Below are positions 10,546 through 23,835 of a DNA stretch of 64,000 nucleotides, piece by piece. The stretch's first letter is position 1, and every line of letters begins with the position of its first letter. Where the stretch lies: the NCBI RefSeq assembly GCF_000835495.1, contig NW_015622541.1, positions 4,092,001 to 4,156,000 on the forward strand. Direction: 5' to 3'. The translations under genes and the position numbers were made by a program. The stretch comes from Cladophialophora immunda (taxonomy: Eukaryota > Ascomycota > Eurotiomycetes > Chaetothyriales > Herpotrichiellaceae). The notes under the pieces are model-generated. The model did not search any database and was not told the origin of the DNA. It worked only from the letters and a program-made list of their open reading frames with translations.

Positions 10546-13500
10546 ATGGCGAAGGGCCTGGACGACTTGATCGAGTTTCTGCTCGAGGAGATTGCCGTCA
10601 GTGGAAGTCGAGGTCAGTTGCCAGTTGGTTGCGCGACACATTTCCCCTCCAGCCCTGCAGGATCCGAGGTTCCAGTGGCGACGGTTCCAGCTTCACATTC
10701 CACCACTGCTCCTGCCCCACATTTACACATCACAAATGCTAACCTCTAGGTGTATGCGCAGGGGTCACCATTAGTGATATCGCACAGTTCATCTCTTCAT
10801 TCTACGACAGACCAGAGGACGAACCAGGACCTAATGCGCACTCTGAGGGCGCTGGCCCAAGCTTAAAAGTTACGGTTGATCGGCCACTACTTTCCAAGAT
10901 CTGGTCATGGCTAGGTCGGCATCCGGATATCTCTATCGGTGACAATAGACGCTACAACAAAACATCACTAGACCAGGTCGAGGTACAATTTCCGAACTAC
11001 GTTACACTTAGTCCCAGCAACAGGCAGACAGCCGCCGAGGACGATACCGAGTCAGAAGAAGGCTCAAACCACCCGAGCGCAACACCTAAGAAGCGACCAG
11101 GACCCCGGAAATCCCATGCAGCGCAGGGTCCACGAATCTCTGTCAGCGAGGCGCGAAGCTATCAGGCTATATGCGGCCATGCCCCCGATGTCAGCAAGGT
11201 TGTGCCTCTGGAGTTCGAACTCTTATCTCATATTGCTGCAGCGAGATCAGCTGGAATTTTGCAAGGAGACCTTGTGAGAGTATCTGGGCAAGACAAACGC
11301 TCTGTGCCAAAGCGGACGGACTCCTTGCAAAGAAAAGGCTACATAACCAAGGAAATCGTCTTCCGCCACGGTAATCGGACTAGCCGACTCACGCTGCAAA
11401 AGTTTGCCCACCGCAATGCGACGCACGCCGAACCGTTCCATAAGCTTCATAGCCTCCCACAACATGGTTCGACTTTACGAGATGTCGTCCGCAGAATCTT
11501 CGAGGTATTGGAAGACCGCAACCTTGTATCCCAGACAAGTCTAGCGGAACAGTTGAGCCTGGGGTCTTCTGGAGAGTCGACTGTCCTTTCCAAGATTATT
11601 CGTCGGCTCGAGAAGCTGAAGTGCGTCAAGAGAGTTCGAACTGCCGTTGGACCTTCCGCGACATCTGATGACCTCCGACACTTCGTCCAGCTTTTGCATC
11701 GTGCCGACGCAGTAGACCTAGAGAACTTCGACACGGAAAAGCTGTCTCTGAACCAAACAATTGAGGAGTTGGCATCTATCGCCGACCCGGAAGATCGGAA
11801 CGACGGGTCCGTCGCACTTCACGCGGCCGAGGAGGAAAATGAAGAGTTCACAGAAGCTGTCTATAAACCTGCCAGATGGAACCCTGACCGCTTAATGCCC
11901 AATATTCTTGTTGATGCCGTCCGACTTGCAGGTCCGGATGGTCTGACAAATCTGGTATGATCTTCTATTCCTCTGTGCGTGCCGGAATGCTAACAACGAG
12001 AAGAATGCTCGTAAAATGACTACTGGTGATTTCGTGCGTCGCCAATTAGAGTCTCTGTTGCTCCGACTCTCATGCGAGTCACTCATCATTCAGCCGCAGC
12101 ATTTGCGACACCTGGCCATTGTTCGGACCACTGTGAGGCATGAGGGGATCATCCAGTATGTTCACTACTCGTGGGAGGTCTTTCGACAGAAGGCGGCAGA
12201 CCAGCATCTCGACGTGTCTGAAATTCCCGGAGCTCGTCAAATAATTCAGAGGCTGGCAGAAAAGGAGGCTGACTCCGATGGTGACGAGATTTCGCTACCC
12301 CGTGTTGACATTGATGAGTTCGGATTCCCGTTGCAAGCCCCGTCGGGTCTGCAGCTGCGGCGCGGCGAGGCCACATTTTTTGATCTGATAAAGGCAGCTG
12401 CACCTGGAGATGTCAAAAAGCGCAATGGAGAGCCGACCATTGTCAAGCAAGGGACGAGGATAGCTATGAAGATACGAGACGGGGTGCCAGCCTCGCCTAG
12501 TGCGACGAATCGGACGCCTCGTCGTTTGTCTCAAGCAGCGCGCAAGCCAAGACGACTACAGCCAAAACACCGCAGAAACCCGGATGACGAGGAGAAAATA
12601 GTAATTGGGCGTCCTCGCAAATACATGCGAGGAACAGAAAAGTTCTGGCGGATGCAGTTTAAGCAGGCTAGACTGGAAGGCGGCGCGCATCCTGACAATC
12701 CCAGAAAAGGGACGGCCCAAGATCCCTATGCCCTTGCTCTGTATGCCCGTCGTCCGGCAGATTTCGATGAGACGCTGGTCCAGGCATTAGCGGCTGGATT
12801 GCCAATCCCTATGCTTCCGGAAGACATCAACGACGACTGGATCCGTTCCACAAGAGCCATCTTTGATCGTTCGTCAAAGGGTGTCTATATGTCTCCTAGA
12901 GGGTTGCGCTCTGACAACAGCCAGAAAGTGGCCCAGATAATGATTGTGCGAACTCCGCGGTTAACATCAGTCGACTTCAGCGACAGGAATGTCGTCCATC
13001 AATTTCGCTTCCTCTCTTCCAGCGCATCACACAGCTTCATGTTCAGAAGGTACTACCCCAACCTCGCAAACATGCAATCATCAGCACCACGTACGCCTAG
13101 GAAATCGAAGCGCCAGAGTCGGATTGCGTCCAGCAAGGCCGACGAAAAGTGGAAACCGGGGCCCAGATTGGGCGTTTTCTATGAAGACCCGGGTCTCCCG
13201 ATAGCACTGCCTGCTCAACCTCCAAACCCAGTTGATATTCAACTTCCTGTAGATGTCTTTATGGACACTACTGATGAAGAAAACGAGCCTGCTTTCCAAG
13301 GCGCTTCCGCGGCCAGAGCCGCATCCCACGCATCGATAAATGACACTGTCTCCGCTAGCGGTGCAAGAATTCGAAATGGTCAGGTCAGGAGAGGCTCGCA
13401 ACGGAATACCCAAGAACGAGACGGCAGCCTAGAAACAACAAATGCCCCGACTACACGGACTGACATCACCGAGAAACACCGTATTAGATCTACCAGAAAT

Positions 13501-16500
13501 CGGAGGTTGACGCGGAAAGCCATGGAATCGTTGCAGTCGGATCAACCCCCGAACCTTCGTCTCCTTTCTGGATCTCGAGAGGTCTCATCCGAAGTCTCGG
13601 CCGCAGATTTCGAACCTCAAAATCAAATGCCAGTTAATCGACAGTCCGAAGTATCCGACGTAGGGGCCCCGTCGCATTCTACCGACCACCCAGCCACGAA
13701 TGAGCACTCGACGGATATCTCATACTCACACACTATCAACACTCAAACTGCTCACCATGCTCAACCTTCTGTTTCCAGTCACGAACGCGTGGCTGTTCAT
13801 GTTAGTTCTAATGCTGGCAATACAGAAGTTACAAGAGTTCCATCGGTCGGAGCAGAGCATTCTGAGCAATCGGCATCACCAAAATTCTTAGAGGGAACCA
13901 CCGAAGCTGCTGCATCTAGAAGTCCTCCTTTGAGTGATCAGCTGCAAGAGAGCGATCGCCCGGCAGAAGTGGAGGACAATGTTTTACACAACAGTTCTCT
14001 TGTGCTGAAAGCCGGCACCAGAAAACTTGTGTCAAAGGCAAACAGGAGAAGGACTGCGTCTGCCGAACTAGGGAATTCCGGAGAGGAGTCGCAGCCAAAG
14101 AACCGACAGGCTCAGGGAAAACAACGCTACTTCGAGGGTGCTAATGTGCTTTTCCGGAGAATCATTCTTCAACTGATTAAAGAGACGTCAGGGGTCGTGC
14201 CAAACGATCCTTCAACGTTCAAGCGCGTCTCGTTGCCTCGCTGGCAAGAAGCCGGAGGGGAGGGTCGACCCCTACTTAAAACCATCAAGACAGCAATTAA
14301 ATCCTTGAGTGAGTCTCGGAAGCTCAAACAAGTGATGTTCACGTTTCGGGGAAAGTCTGGAGTCATGATTAAACGTTCGGTCGTCTTCCTACCGCACATT
14401 GACCCTTTCTCTCAGGCCGTCGAGGATGTGAAGCAGAGTATTATCGATGCGGAACCCACGGATTACATTCCCCCTGAATGGAGAGACGAAGGCTACCGTA
14501 TTCCTCTGGTCAACAAAAGAGCGCTGAGCACAACACCTGACATCGAAGAGCGACCACCGAGTAGACGACGTGCATCGTCAGCAGTGTCAGACAGAACGTT
14601 TGCCTCCAGCACCAGTAGAGGTAGGAGAAGCCGCACAAGCACAAATACTCCTTCTCTTTCAAGAATACCAGTGCAAGAAACACCCGCAACCGGCTTCCTC
14701 ACGCTACGAGTTCCGGCATTAGGCTCGCTTCCAGTTGTCCATCTCCATATTTGGAGGGAGGAGTGCCCCGTGAGTGCATTGCGCTCCGACACTTCCGATG
14801 CGAATCCTTGGAAATCTAGTGCCTTTCGACCCGTTCGGCGGCGACGAAGGTTTGAAACGCAGGGTTCTCAACCAGCCGGAAGGCCAATAATATGGCGAAA
14901 TTTCCCCTCCTCCCTGGAAGATATCCTGCAGCTTCCTGATCTCAAGTTGGACTACGATGCTTTTCAAGCCGATGGTATTGACTGGCAACGCTTTGCGTGC
15001 GAGATTGAGGGAGTCCGCGCCTGGGAAGAACAAGAGCCCGACGCAGCTCTGTCGAAGCGCTCCAAGTTCGCCTTCATCAATCATTCGGTCCCAGCTGCCC
15101 TATATGAGGCGTCGGTTCTTCCTTCAACAATTGAATTCAGTAACATTATACATTTTGATGAGGACGGAAACGAGCTCGAGGTTGCCTATCCGCCTGAAGA
15201 ATCATGGGCAACATTTGTGGACGCCCTGGAAGCATCTCCCAATGTTGCATCCCGAATCGCAGCGGTTGACGAAACAGAATCACAATCGATGCCACTGCGT
15301 TCTCCTGGACTTGGGCCTCGGCGATCCATCAGACCGTCTAAGCGCAGAATGTCGGAAGATAGCCATGGCTTCGTCCCTCTACCTCCGCCTAAACGAAGCA
15401 GAAGACTGGTACGAGGTTCTGGCTTCGCACCATCGAGGCGTCGGGAATTGTCAGCCTTTCATACTACAAATCGCAAGCTCCCTCGAAGTGCCAAGTGGCT
15501 GCAGACTATGCCAGAGGAAATGATTTACCGAATTGCCGTTGCTGTCATTGTTGTTCGGACGCTAGCAGGTGGGATGCAGAGTTTTATTAACTGGCAGATT
15601 GTGATGACGCTCTTCCCCGGTCAAAAGGAAGAAGTTATCAAAGCTCGCTGGAATACACTATCAACCCGATATAGTTCTGATGTACAGAATCTCACAGAGG
15701 ACCTGCAGTTGAAGTACCTGGAAGCGTTACAGGCCGGTGAGATAGCGTCGGTCGACTTTGACGACATCGAAGCCACGGACTGGGGTGCCATTGTTGAGTG
15801 GGCTTTGAAGAGCCTCGACCAATTCCACTTGAAGCGGATTGCATACCTTCCTGCCAACCGGGATGAGTTGCTTGATAACTATACCTTGGAATTCACCCAA
15901 CCTAAACACTCCCACAATCTCGCATGGAATAACAGCACACTGAGCGTCAAGGAAGAAGTTGCAAGATCGACAGTTTTCGGCACATTTGTCAATCCTACGA
16001 CCCAACCCGCCATCCTTCGCTGTCAACATGGTTTCGAACTGGAGATGGCTAAGCCAGCTCTTCGCGTCGCTAAGTCATGGGTGCTGGCAACCATTTTCAC
16101 TGCGGAGTCGGTTTTTAATGCAGAACTAGCCCAGACCAAGCTCTCCACCCTTGCCCCAACCACGACAGAATGCGATGCACTTCTATCATGTGCGCTGAAG
16201 TTGCTCCAAGACGAGAAGATCATTCAACGGAAGCTCAATGATCAACCACCGGAGCAAGGATTGCGTGTGCGAACTTGGGAAGCTCACCGGAAGTTCTTCG
16301 AGCGATTTGAAGACCGCAGCATGGTCACTCCGAATATGCTGCGTCGTGCCGTCAGATACAAATCGGAAGTTCTTGACCACGAGTTTGCTAAGGGGAATAG
16401 TGTCCCGATCGAGAAAGAAGCGCATATATCTGACGGTGAGATGATGGCGGTGTTGAGCTTGATGGCATCGGGACGAGTCAGGCTCCGACCGGGCGCGGAC

Positions 16501-16986
16501 GTGCCAAAGACCCGTTATGGCCTGGATCACGAACGTATAGGGTACCGAACGAAAAACATGGATAGAAAGGTGTTGGGTTTCAGTGTCGAGCTCACCCCGA
16601 CAATGGAGTATTGGTTTGGAGATCCTTGGTCGGGCGCTTTGGAAATACACCAGCTCCCCGTCCCCCGCGGGCAAGCAGATGAACCGATGGGCCCAATCCC
16701 GATGTGGATCGACATTCATGGAAATGTGCAGTTGGCACTTTGGTACATGGTTCTTGTCGGCGTTATGGGGTTCGTCTCACAAATGCCGGGTGTATCTGCC
16801 TCGCAGATCTCAAGGGCTTTTGGATTTGGGCTTGATGAAGCTGAAGTGGAAGTCATCATGCAGTGGTGTGTTCAGTCTGGATTTGCAAAGAGAGACAGTA
16901 AGTCAAAGGGATATGAGACATTGGAGTGGTGGTGGCTGTGTGTTGATGGGGGCATAGGGGGAGAAGTGGATGGATCAAGTCTTTGA
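10546..16986 (+). CDS. TFC3: TFIIIC tau-138-like subunit, B-block DNA-binding (TFC3)
   Basis: Exons 10546-10612, 10750-11954 and 12004-16986 give 2,084 residues, with GT-AG introns of 137 and 49 nt in consistent phase. The N-terminus MAKGLDDLIEFLLEEIA is the usual beginning of fungal TFC3 proteins. The B-block-binding winged helix lies at about residues 175-245 (VPLEFELLSHIAAAR, then DLVRVSGQDKRSVPKRTDSL, then a TRLQ-like strand). A second winged-helix-like segment follows (LRDVVRRIFEVLEDRNLVSQ). The middle (about 900-1150) is long, polar and low-complexity. The C-terminal third has more helical blocks and ends near LEWWWLC. TFIIIC binds the B box of tRNA genes through this subunit and recruits TFIIIB and RNA polymerase III in the nucleus. 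DDB1 follows on the same strand after 634 bp. Identification is strong; the small first exon is inferred from frame. Confidence 0.88.
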
Positions 16987-17620
16987 GATCCTTTTTGTTA
17001 GCCGACGCTTTCTGAGGCGTACTCAGCAATGGCGTTGAATTTAAGACCAAAAGGACAACAGGCCTGGCATTTGAGGGACTCGGGATAGGATGGGACAGCG
17101 ATTACGAGCACGGCATGATGTTTGGCGTGGTGGTCAATGGCTCTAGCGGACAAGGGACGGCGACTTGTGACAACCTCATTTTGCAGGAAATGCGCATATC
17201 TGGAGGCGCTCTTGTACATCAGCAATACTAAAATCAGTCTTTCAGGCCCTTGACTACATATGTACAGTAGCTTTTGAATAATGCTCAGGTAAACTGCGCA
17301 CTATATTCGATATCGAGGAGCTGTGCGCGCCTCGCGTCGACAGTCGGTCCATACAATTTCCCCGCATCCGCAGCCTGCACCTCTCCAAGTCTGCGGACCA
17401 TTCACGCAACACACCTCGACAGAAGATTCAACTACGACCAACTGACAACCACTCACAATCCTGGAGCCTCGAGGCTGAGGCGTCCACTCTGCAATAAAGC
17501 GACTTACTTTGGGTTCTCCTCTATCACGCACACGTCGCGTCGTTCCTTCGCCACGGGAGATGAATTGCGAATGTACTGCCCCTCCATCATCAGATCACGA
17601 CTCATTGGATAAGACCCGCG
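16987..17620. other. Intergenic, TFC3 3' region and DDB1 promoter
   Basis: 634 bp between tandem genes. Open frames on both strands (for example 17274-17612) are short and resemble nothing. The 60 bp before the DDB1 ATG are mixed pyrimidine/purine with no distinctive site that I can name. Confidence 0.4.
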
Positions 17621-20600
17621 ATGTCTTACATTGTCCCAATCCACCCTCCTAGCGGTGTACGGCATGCTATCAAGTTGAACTTCCTGGAGCCTACCACGGA
17701 CACACTCATTGTCGCGTGAGCACACTTTCCCAGCCTGCCTGTTGATAGGCCATACGCTAATGGCATGATCTAGGAAGGCGAATCGACTCCAAATATTCGA
17801 GCAAGGGCCGGAAGGCCTGAGCCTGCTGCACACGAAGACCGTCTATGGCTACATCACCATACTCGAGAAGCTCCGCCCGGAGTCTTCCAAGACCGACCAC
17901 CTTTTTGTCGGGACCGATCGCTACCAATACTTTACTTGTTCATGGAACGCGCAGACAAAACAGCTGCAAACAGAGCAGAGCTATGTGGATCTGGCGGACA
18001 AGGTCCTGCGCAGCTCGCAAGAGTCGGACAGATGCCATGTGGACCCTACGCGGCGGTACATGACGCTGGAGCTGTACGATGGAGTAATTTCAGTTTTGCC
18101 CTTTGTTCAGCCTTCCAACAAACGGGTCAAAAGAGAAAGCACTTCCAACACTCAGGTCGGGGCCCTCGGCGAGCCGGTCCAGGTCAGAATTGAGGAGTTG
18201 TTGACAAGGTCATCTGCCTTTCTGGAAATGGATCCCGACTCAAAGGACAATCCGAGGCTGGCTATCTTGTGGGAAGACAACTTGGAGACCCCGCAACTGG
18301 TGCTGAGAGAGCTCAAGTACCGTGCGGGTGGAGAGCAGGCATCTGCAGATCTGGAGAGAGTGGCCGAACTCAAGGGGGACCAGCTCGATAAGGGCGTGAG
18401 CCATCTCATTCCCGTCCCGGTTCCGTACGGAGGCTTCTTAATTCTAGGCGACCACGCCATTCGCTACGTCGACCGCGACTTAAGCAATGTCGTTACTCAG
18501 CCTCTAGAAGACAGCTCGACGATATGGACTTGTTGGACCAACGTCGACGATCGGCGATGGCTCCTTGCGGACGACTACGGCAAATTGTTCTTTTTGATGA
18601 TCGAGACTAGCTTTTCCGAAGTGATATCGTGGAGACTAGACCCTGTCGGAGTTACCTCAAAGGCTTCTTCCTTGATATATCTCGACGAGGGCTACGTCTT
18701 TGTGGGTTCGCATGCGGGCGATTCGCAAGTTGTGCATATCGAAGAGGAAGGGGTTCGCATCGTCCAGACATTCCCCAATATTGCCCCTATCCTAGACTTC
18801 ACAATCATGGATCTGGGTCGAGGTGCCGAAGGTGGCGCAGCGCCCGAATTCTCTTCTGGTCAGGCCAGGATAGTGACAGCCTCTGGAGCCTGGCAGGATG
18901 GGAGCATTCGAAGTGTCAGAAGTGGTGTTGGTCTGGAAGAGATCGGTACGATTGGCGAGCTATCTCACATTATCGACCTGTGGGGTTTGAGCTCAACAGG
19001 GCTGGACAGCACGCAGGACACATTGCTTGTGTCTTTTGTCAACGAGACGCGAATATTCAAGTTTGATGCGGAAGCCTCAGTTGAAGAAGTCGACGACTTT
19101 CATCATCTCGAATTTTCCCAGCCAACGCTCCTTGCGACAAATCTTCCAGACCGAAAGCTCGTCCAGGTCTATGAGACCGGTTTCCGGATCACAGATCTTG
19201 AATCGAGTATGCTGACCCTGGAATGGAAACCACCCGATGCTGCGGCAAAGATAACGGCCGCAAGTGCAAATTCAGTCCATCTCCTCCTAGTGGAAGGCGG
19301 CCACACTCTCCATGTCTTCCACATCGCGACCAGCGACGCCAAACCTACTGTCTCAAAGACCTTCCCACCAAACTCACAAGTATCAGGAGTAACAGTTCCA
19401 GACACACAGAGCAACGTCTGTATCGTCTCCTTCTGGCAAACTGCCTCTGTTGCCATCCTTGACCTACACTCCCTCGACATCCTCCAATCACAAATAGTTG
19501 GCAGCCCTGGTACAGATATTCCACGATCAGTCCTGGTTGCTAACGTCCTGCCTGACGCTCCTCTGACTTTGTTTGTTGCAATGGCCGACGGCACAGTTCT
19601 GTCGTATTCGTTTGACCCTTTGAAGAACTCTCTGTACGGTATGACGAGGATTTTATTGGGAACCGAGCCCGTGTTCTTCAAACAACTACCCAAAGACAGC
19701 CGATCAGGCTTGTCCAATATATTCGCTTCGTGCGAACAGCCCTCTTTGATATATTCCTCCGAGGGTCGCATTATCTATTCAGCGGTAAACGCTGATAGTG
19801 CCTCTCGCGTGTGTAGCTTCAATTCTGAAGCATATCCCGGGGCCATTGCTATAGCGACTCCAAGCGAGCTGAAGTTGGCCCTGATCGGAACGGAGAGAAC
19901 GACTCAATTGCAAACGCTTCCCGTTCGCGAAACAGTGAGATGTCTCACCTACGAACCCAAGGCTAAGATGTTCGCGATGGGCTGTGTCAGTCGAGCCATC
20001 GAGGACAATGCGGAAGTCACAATGAGCTCTGTCAAGATTGCGGATGAGGTGAGCTTCAAGGAGTTGCACTCGGTAGATCTGCAAGAGAAAGAGTTGGTAG
20101 AGTGTATTGTGACAACGGGCTCTTTCGAGACGGAGAATGAAGCCCGTGCGTACGGTGAGATGTTTGTGGTGGGGACAAGCCTTCTCGAGGAAAATGAATC
20201 GGGCGAGGAGTGTCCAAAAGGCCGAATACTTGTGTATGAGGTCAATAAAGAAAACAGGCTGGAGGAAGTTACTCAAATCAGGGTCAAGGGTGCGTGTAGG
20301 AGTCTGGCTATGTGCGAGGGGAAGATTGTGGCGGGCTTAGTGAAAACGGTAGGTTCTTGATCTTTTGTCGAGGCTTTGCAGCTGCTGACGATTTGAAGGT
20401 CGTTCTTTACGGACTGGTGCCCTCGTCGACAAGAGGAGACCACTCTCTCAAACTGGAAAAGCTGGCCACGTACCGCACGTCAACGAACCCGCTGTCTCTT
20501 GCCGTCATGCCTGCCACTCCTCGTAGACCAGCCTCAATCGCCGTTGCAGATCTGATGAAATCTTTGTCCATCCTTCAAGTCATCCACGACCCGTCTTCCT

Positions 20601-21322
20601 CGACAGGTTACACTCTGCAAGAAATATCGCGTCATTTTGCTACGCTTTGGTCTTCGGCGACTGCGGTCATCATGGAAAATGAATGGGTTGTTGCCGATAT
20701 GGAAGGCAACTTAACCATGCTTAGGCAGGTTAAGGATGGCAGCGGTGCTAGTGGCTTTAACCGCCGGCTGGAAGTTACGGGAGAATTCCGGCTGGGGGAG
20801 GTTGTCAACAAGATTGTCCCTTTGACGCTCACTCCGACAGCCCAAAGGGAGAACCAAAACAACCACACAAAGAATGCCGAGCAGGCCGAGGATTTTTCAA
20901 GCCCGGATAGTCGCCGTTTTGGAGGCGCAGAGAAGTCGGTTGCTTCCAAGGTTGCGCGTCAGGGACCGATTGTCACTCCGCGGGCATTCCTGGCGACCAT
21001 TGAGGGTGCGATATACATGCTTGCAACCATCAATCCAGGTTTCATGAACGTGCTTCTAACCTTGCAGTCCGCATTGGCAAATCGAGTGCAGGCCCCAGGC
21101 TATATGCCTTGGAGTAAGTTCCGGGCATGGAGGACTGAGGTGTCGGAGAAGGATGAACCGTTCAGAGTTGTGGACGGAGAGATGTTGGAGCAAGCGTTGT
21201 TGAGCATGACTGATGAGGAACTGGAAGGAGTTATTGGGGAAGGTGGCCTGACGGAGGAGCAGTTGGGAGTGACCGTACAGGAGGTGAGGACGTGGGGAGA
21301 AGAGCTGAGGCGATTGTGTTAG
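17621..21322 (+). CDS. DDB1: DDB1-like WD-propeller protein (CUL4 adaptor, UV-damaged DNA-binding)
   Basis: Exons 17621-17715, 17774-20348 and 20399-21322 give 1,197 residues. Introns of 58 and 50 nt have good GT-AG ends and phases. The start MSYIVPIHPPSGVRHAIKLN and the following TDTLIVAKANRLQIFE match the DDB1/CPSF-A superfamily. The first propeller segment continues through YVDLADKVLRSS and RRYMTLELYDGVISVLP. The C-terminal CPSF_A region includes GDLMKSLSIL-type residues (seen as VADLMKSLSILQV), WVVADMEGNLTMLR and a helical tail. DDB1 links substrate receptors to CUL4 ubiquitin ligases and takes part in nucleotide excision repair. The alternatives, RSE1 and CFT1, share the fold, but the length and the N-terminus favour DDB1. 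Length is close to the usual 1,140 residues. Confidence 0.85.
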
Positions 21323-22509
21323 GGTCAGAAGCCAAAGCTCGGGACAAGGTGGGGTGCACGGAGGAGACACACCCCAGGATGAGGAGTAATACGATTGCTT
21401 ATCGCCGGGTCTGGGCTCGTATACCTGTTAGAGGGCTTGCAAAAGCAGGGAATAGGAAGATCTGCAAGGATATCAAGAGTGTCGTCTCTCTATGGGAATG
21501 GGAGCGATGTCGGGTTGCGACACCGATGGCGCCAAGTCTGGAACTCATTATTCCAAGATCCCTCCGCCCCCCTCCCGCTCCGCTGTTGTCTTGGCACCTT
21601 TTGACGCCCTGCATACGCTCTCCACCATCATGCAGCCTGCCAGCCAGGGGGAACGGAACAATGCCAGTCAGCACGGTTGGCATTGATCGTCCGGCGGGAC
21701 TGTGCAGCTGGGGAACAATGAGAAACTCTTTAGATGAGCCAAACAGAAAACAGATGCGTTGACCATTAGCCTTCCCTCCCGAAATCCACTCCTTGTAGCT
21801 TCACTTCAGTTCACTTCAATCATGGGCCGTTGGAGATGAATCAGGGCCTGGAAGTCTCATACCCAACAATGGAGATCCAGGTGTCAAGGTTTTCACTTCA
21901 CTCTGATTTCCCTGGTCAAACAAATTGTTTCAACAGAGGCGGTGACGATTCACTTGCTAGAGCGGCAGGCAGGCAGGGGGGATCACCAGCCACCCACATG
22001 CTATTGTGCAGGTGAGACATTCATTCATTGTCTCTATTCAATGCTGTCATTCTTGGAGGCCGTGAGTGAATAGGTAGTGAATACGCATGACTTCTCATTG
22101 AGTCACCCTCGTCAAGGCGGCTGGGGGTTTGGAGGCATTTTGTCACCCGCGCACCACCAGCTCAAGTGAGTTTTCATATCACCTACAGGTAGTTTGCTTC
22201 TTCATTCTCAGATCTGCGCCTTAAAACCTCCAGCAAGCATTGACTTGTGGGTAATCATTCCTTCCTGCAAGCCTCTTTCAAAATCACCTGCGCATTGAAA
22301 CCATCCTCAGCATTGGCCCTGACACAGCCAAATCAACTACACCAAACTTCCTCACAACATTCAAATCACTGTGTTTCCAATATCTCCTTCTACTCATCCA
22401 GCTCTTTCTTCCACCTTCAGTCGACCTGTCAACTGCCTCCCTCGCCGGTCTTCTCTCCATTGACCTGCATTTCTCCAATCCGCCCACTCCCACTCCCAAA
22501 ACACAAAAC
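21323..22509. other. Intergenic, 1.2 kb
   Basis: Contains the DDB1 3' region and, just before 22510, a C/T-rich 5' leader typical of highly spaced fungal promoters. Open frames at 21292-21762 and 22247-22642 overlap flanking genes or are low-complexity and look like shadows. I see no RNA gene. Confidence 0.4.
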
Positions 22510-23158
22510 ATGTGCTACCGCCAAGCAATCGAATGGAAATGCCCCGACTGCGGCAAGAAATCGCGCGAAAACTCGTCGGCACAAATCAAGTGCCTCAACG
22601 ACGGGTGCCGCAAGGTCCAACCCAAGCTCCGGCCCCAAATGAGATTCACCCGTCGCCCGTGCGGCACCTGTCAGCCTCGCAAGCTGTCCACCAGAAACAA
22701 GAGTGTGAGCATCGGCCGCATTGGGAACGGTGGCAGACCACGCGTCATGGTGGCTGATCCATTTGATGGGGATGATGAGATGCCGACCGCTGCTGGAGCC
22801 GCCGTTGGTCAGAAACGAGGTGAAGCGGAGGACGAGATGGAGCACAAGGCGCAAACCTTCGCACTTCAACAACTCAAACGGGAGATAGCAGGACTTCGAG
22901 CAAGACAAGGAGAGCAGCGACTTGAGCATTGTTCCGCCCCAGACGTTCATCTTGCTGGTCCGACTCGTGCCGGAGATGAACAGAGCCGCCTGTCAGCCGG
23001 TGGAGAACATCGACCGCTCGAACTGCGTCCTCGTCAAGATGCCGGGATTCGACGACACCGTGACATCGTCCAAGGACACCATGGACAACCACTCTCTGCT
23101 CCGGCCCGCATTGTTCTCAGCAACTTGTTCGAGCTTGTCTGAGGCACGCTTGTCATGA
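22510..23158 (+). CDS. Small Cys-rich (zinc-ribbon-like) hypothetical protein, 3' structure uncertain
   Basis: The ATG at 22510 opens a frame with coding-like codon use. It starts MCYRQAIEWKCPDCGKKSRE and has CPDC, KCLNDGC and CGTC pairs within the first 60 residues, which could form a zinc-binding unit. The uninterrupted frame runs to 23142 (210 residues). After about 22890 the best coding signal (C/G third positions, NIDRSNCVLVKMPGFDDTV) moves to the frame that ends at 23158. An intron ending at CAG 22889-22891, or an indel, would join the two parts. A phase-0 donor GTTGGT at 22804 gives a possible spliced form but is a weak site. I do not recognise the family and assign no function. The gene sits upstream of a poly-G run and a HET gene. 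Confidence 0.55.
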
Positions 23159-23367
23159 GTGTCCTGACGGATTGGCAATTCAGCAAGCATAACAGGAGTC
23201 ATGGGAGGTCAAGGGATGGTCTTGGATACTTGGGTGGCGAGCTACTAGAGAATGGTGATGGACAATATTTCGCGAGGGAGCTCAGTCTTGTGCAAGGCGT
23301 ATCGGTGACTGGCAGGCTTCAGCAAGGAACAGAATGTTTCTCGCTCGGCTGGTTTCACCATCTCGCC

Positions 23368-23409
<42 letters not shown>

Positions 23410-23835
23410 GGGTTGAATCAGCTTTTTTAATCAAAGGGATGGGCAATTGGGATAGAATACTCTAAGTCTCAACCTTCAGAATGAAAACACACTTGAGCTC
23501 AAGACCGCATTGATTCGTGTTCAATATCAAGGATGCGGTGAGATGATGTTGAGAAGGTACATTGGGAACAAGCTTCTGCGGGATAACGATTTTCCGACCG
23601 TTCCACCAGGCACAGCCACGCCGCCAGAGTTTCAGCCTGATGTTCCAGCGACAACCTCTCACCGCCCTTCATGTTTTCCCATATCGGTTCTGCTGCAACG
23701 GCGTTGTGGTAGAATAGCCTTGATATCAGCGCTGTACAAGCGACTACCACGCACGACGCTCAAGTTGAGGGGGAGAACGGCCACGCACAACTTGAACGTA
23801 CTCCAGCTGAGACTTCAGAAAGACCACAGCACAAT
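23159..23835. other. Intergenic between the Cys-rich gene and the HET gene, includes poly-G
   Basis: About 680 bp holding the poly-G run and the HET promoter. An open frame (23155-23430) crosses the poly-G as Gly residues and is not protein-like. A frame at 23510-23845 overlaps the HET start and is also unconvincing. Confidence 0.4.
23370..23408 (+). repeat. Homopolymer run of 39 G
   Basis: Thirty-nine consecutive G follow CCCC at 23366-23369 and precede AGGG, in non-coding DNA 427 bp upstream of the HET start codon. A run this long is unstable in replication and sequencing, so its exact length should not be trusted. It could form stacked G-quadruplexes. Confidence 0.95.

Noticed and set aside
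13610..13640. TTCGAACC sequence resembling a tRNA B box
   Set aside because: It lies inside the TFC3 coding sequence, with no A box at the right distance and no cloverleaf.
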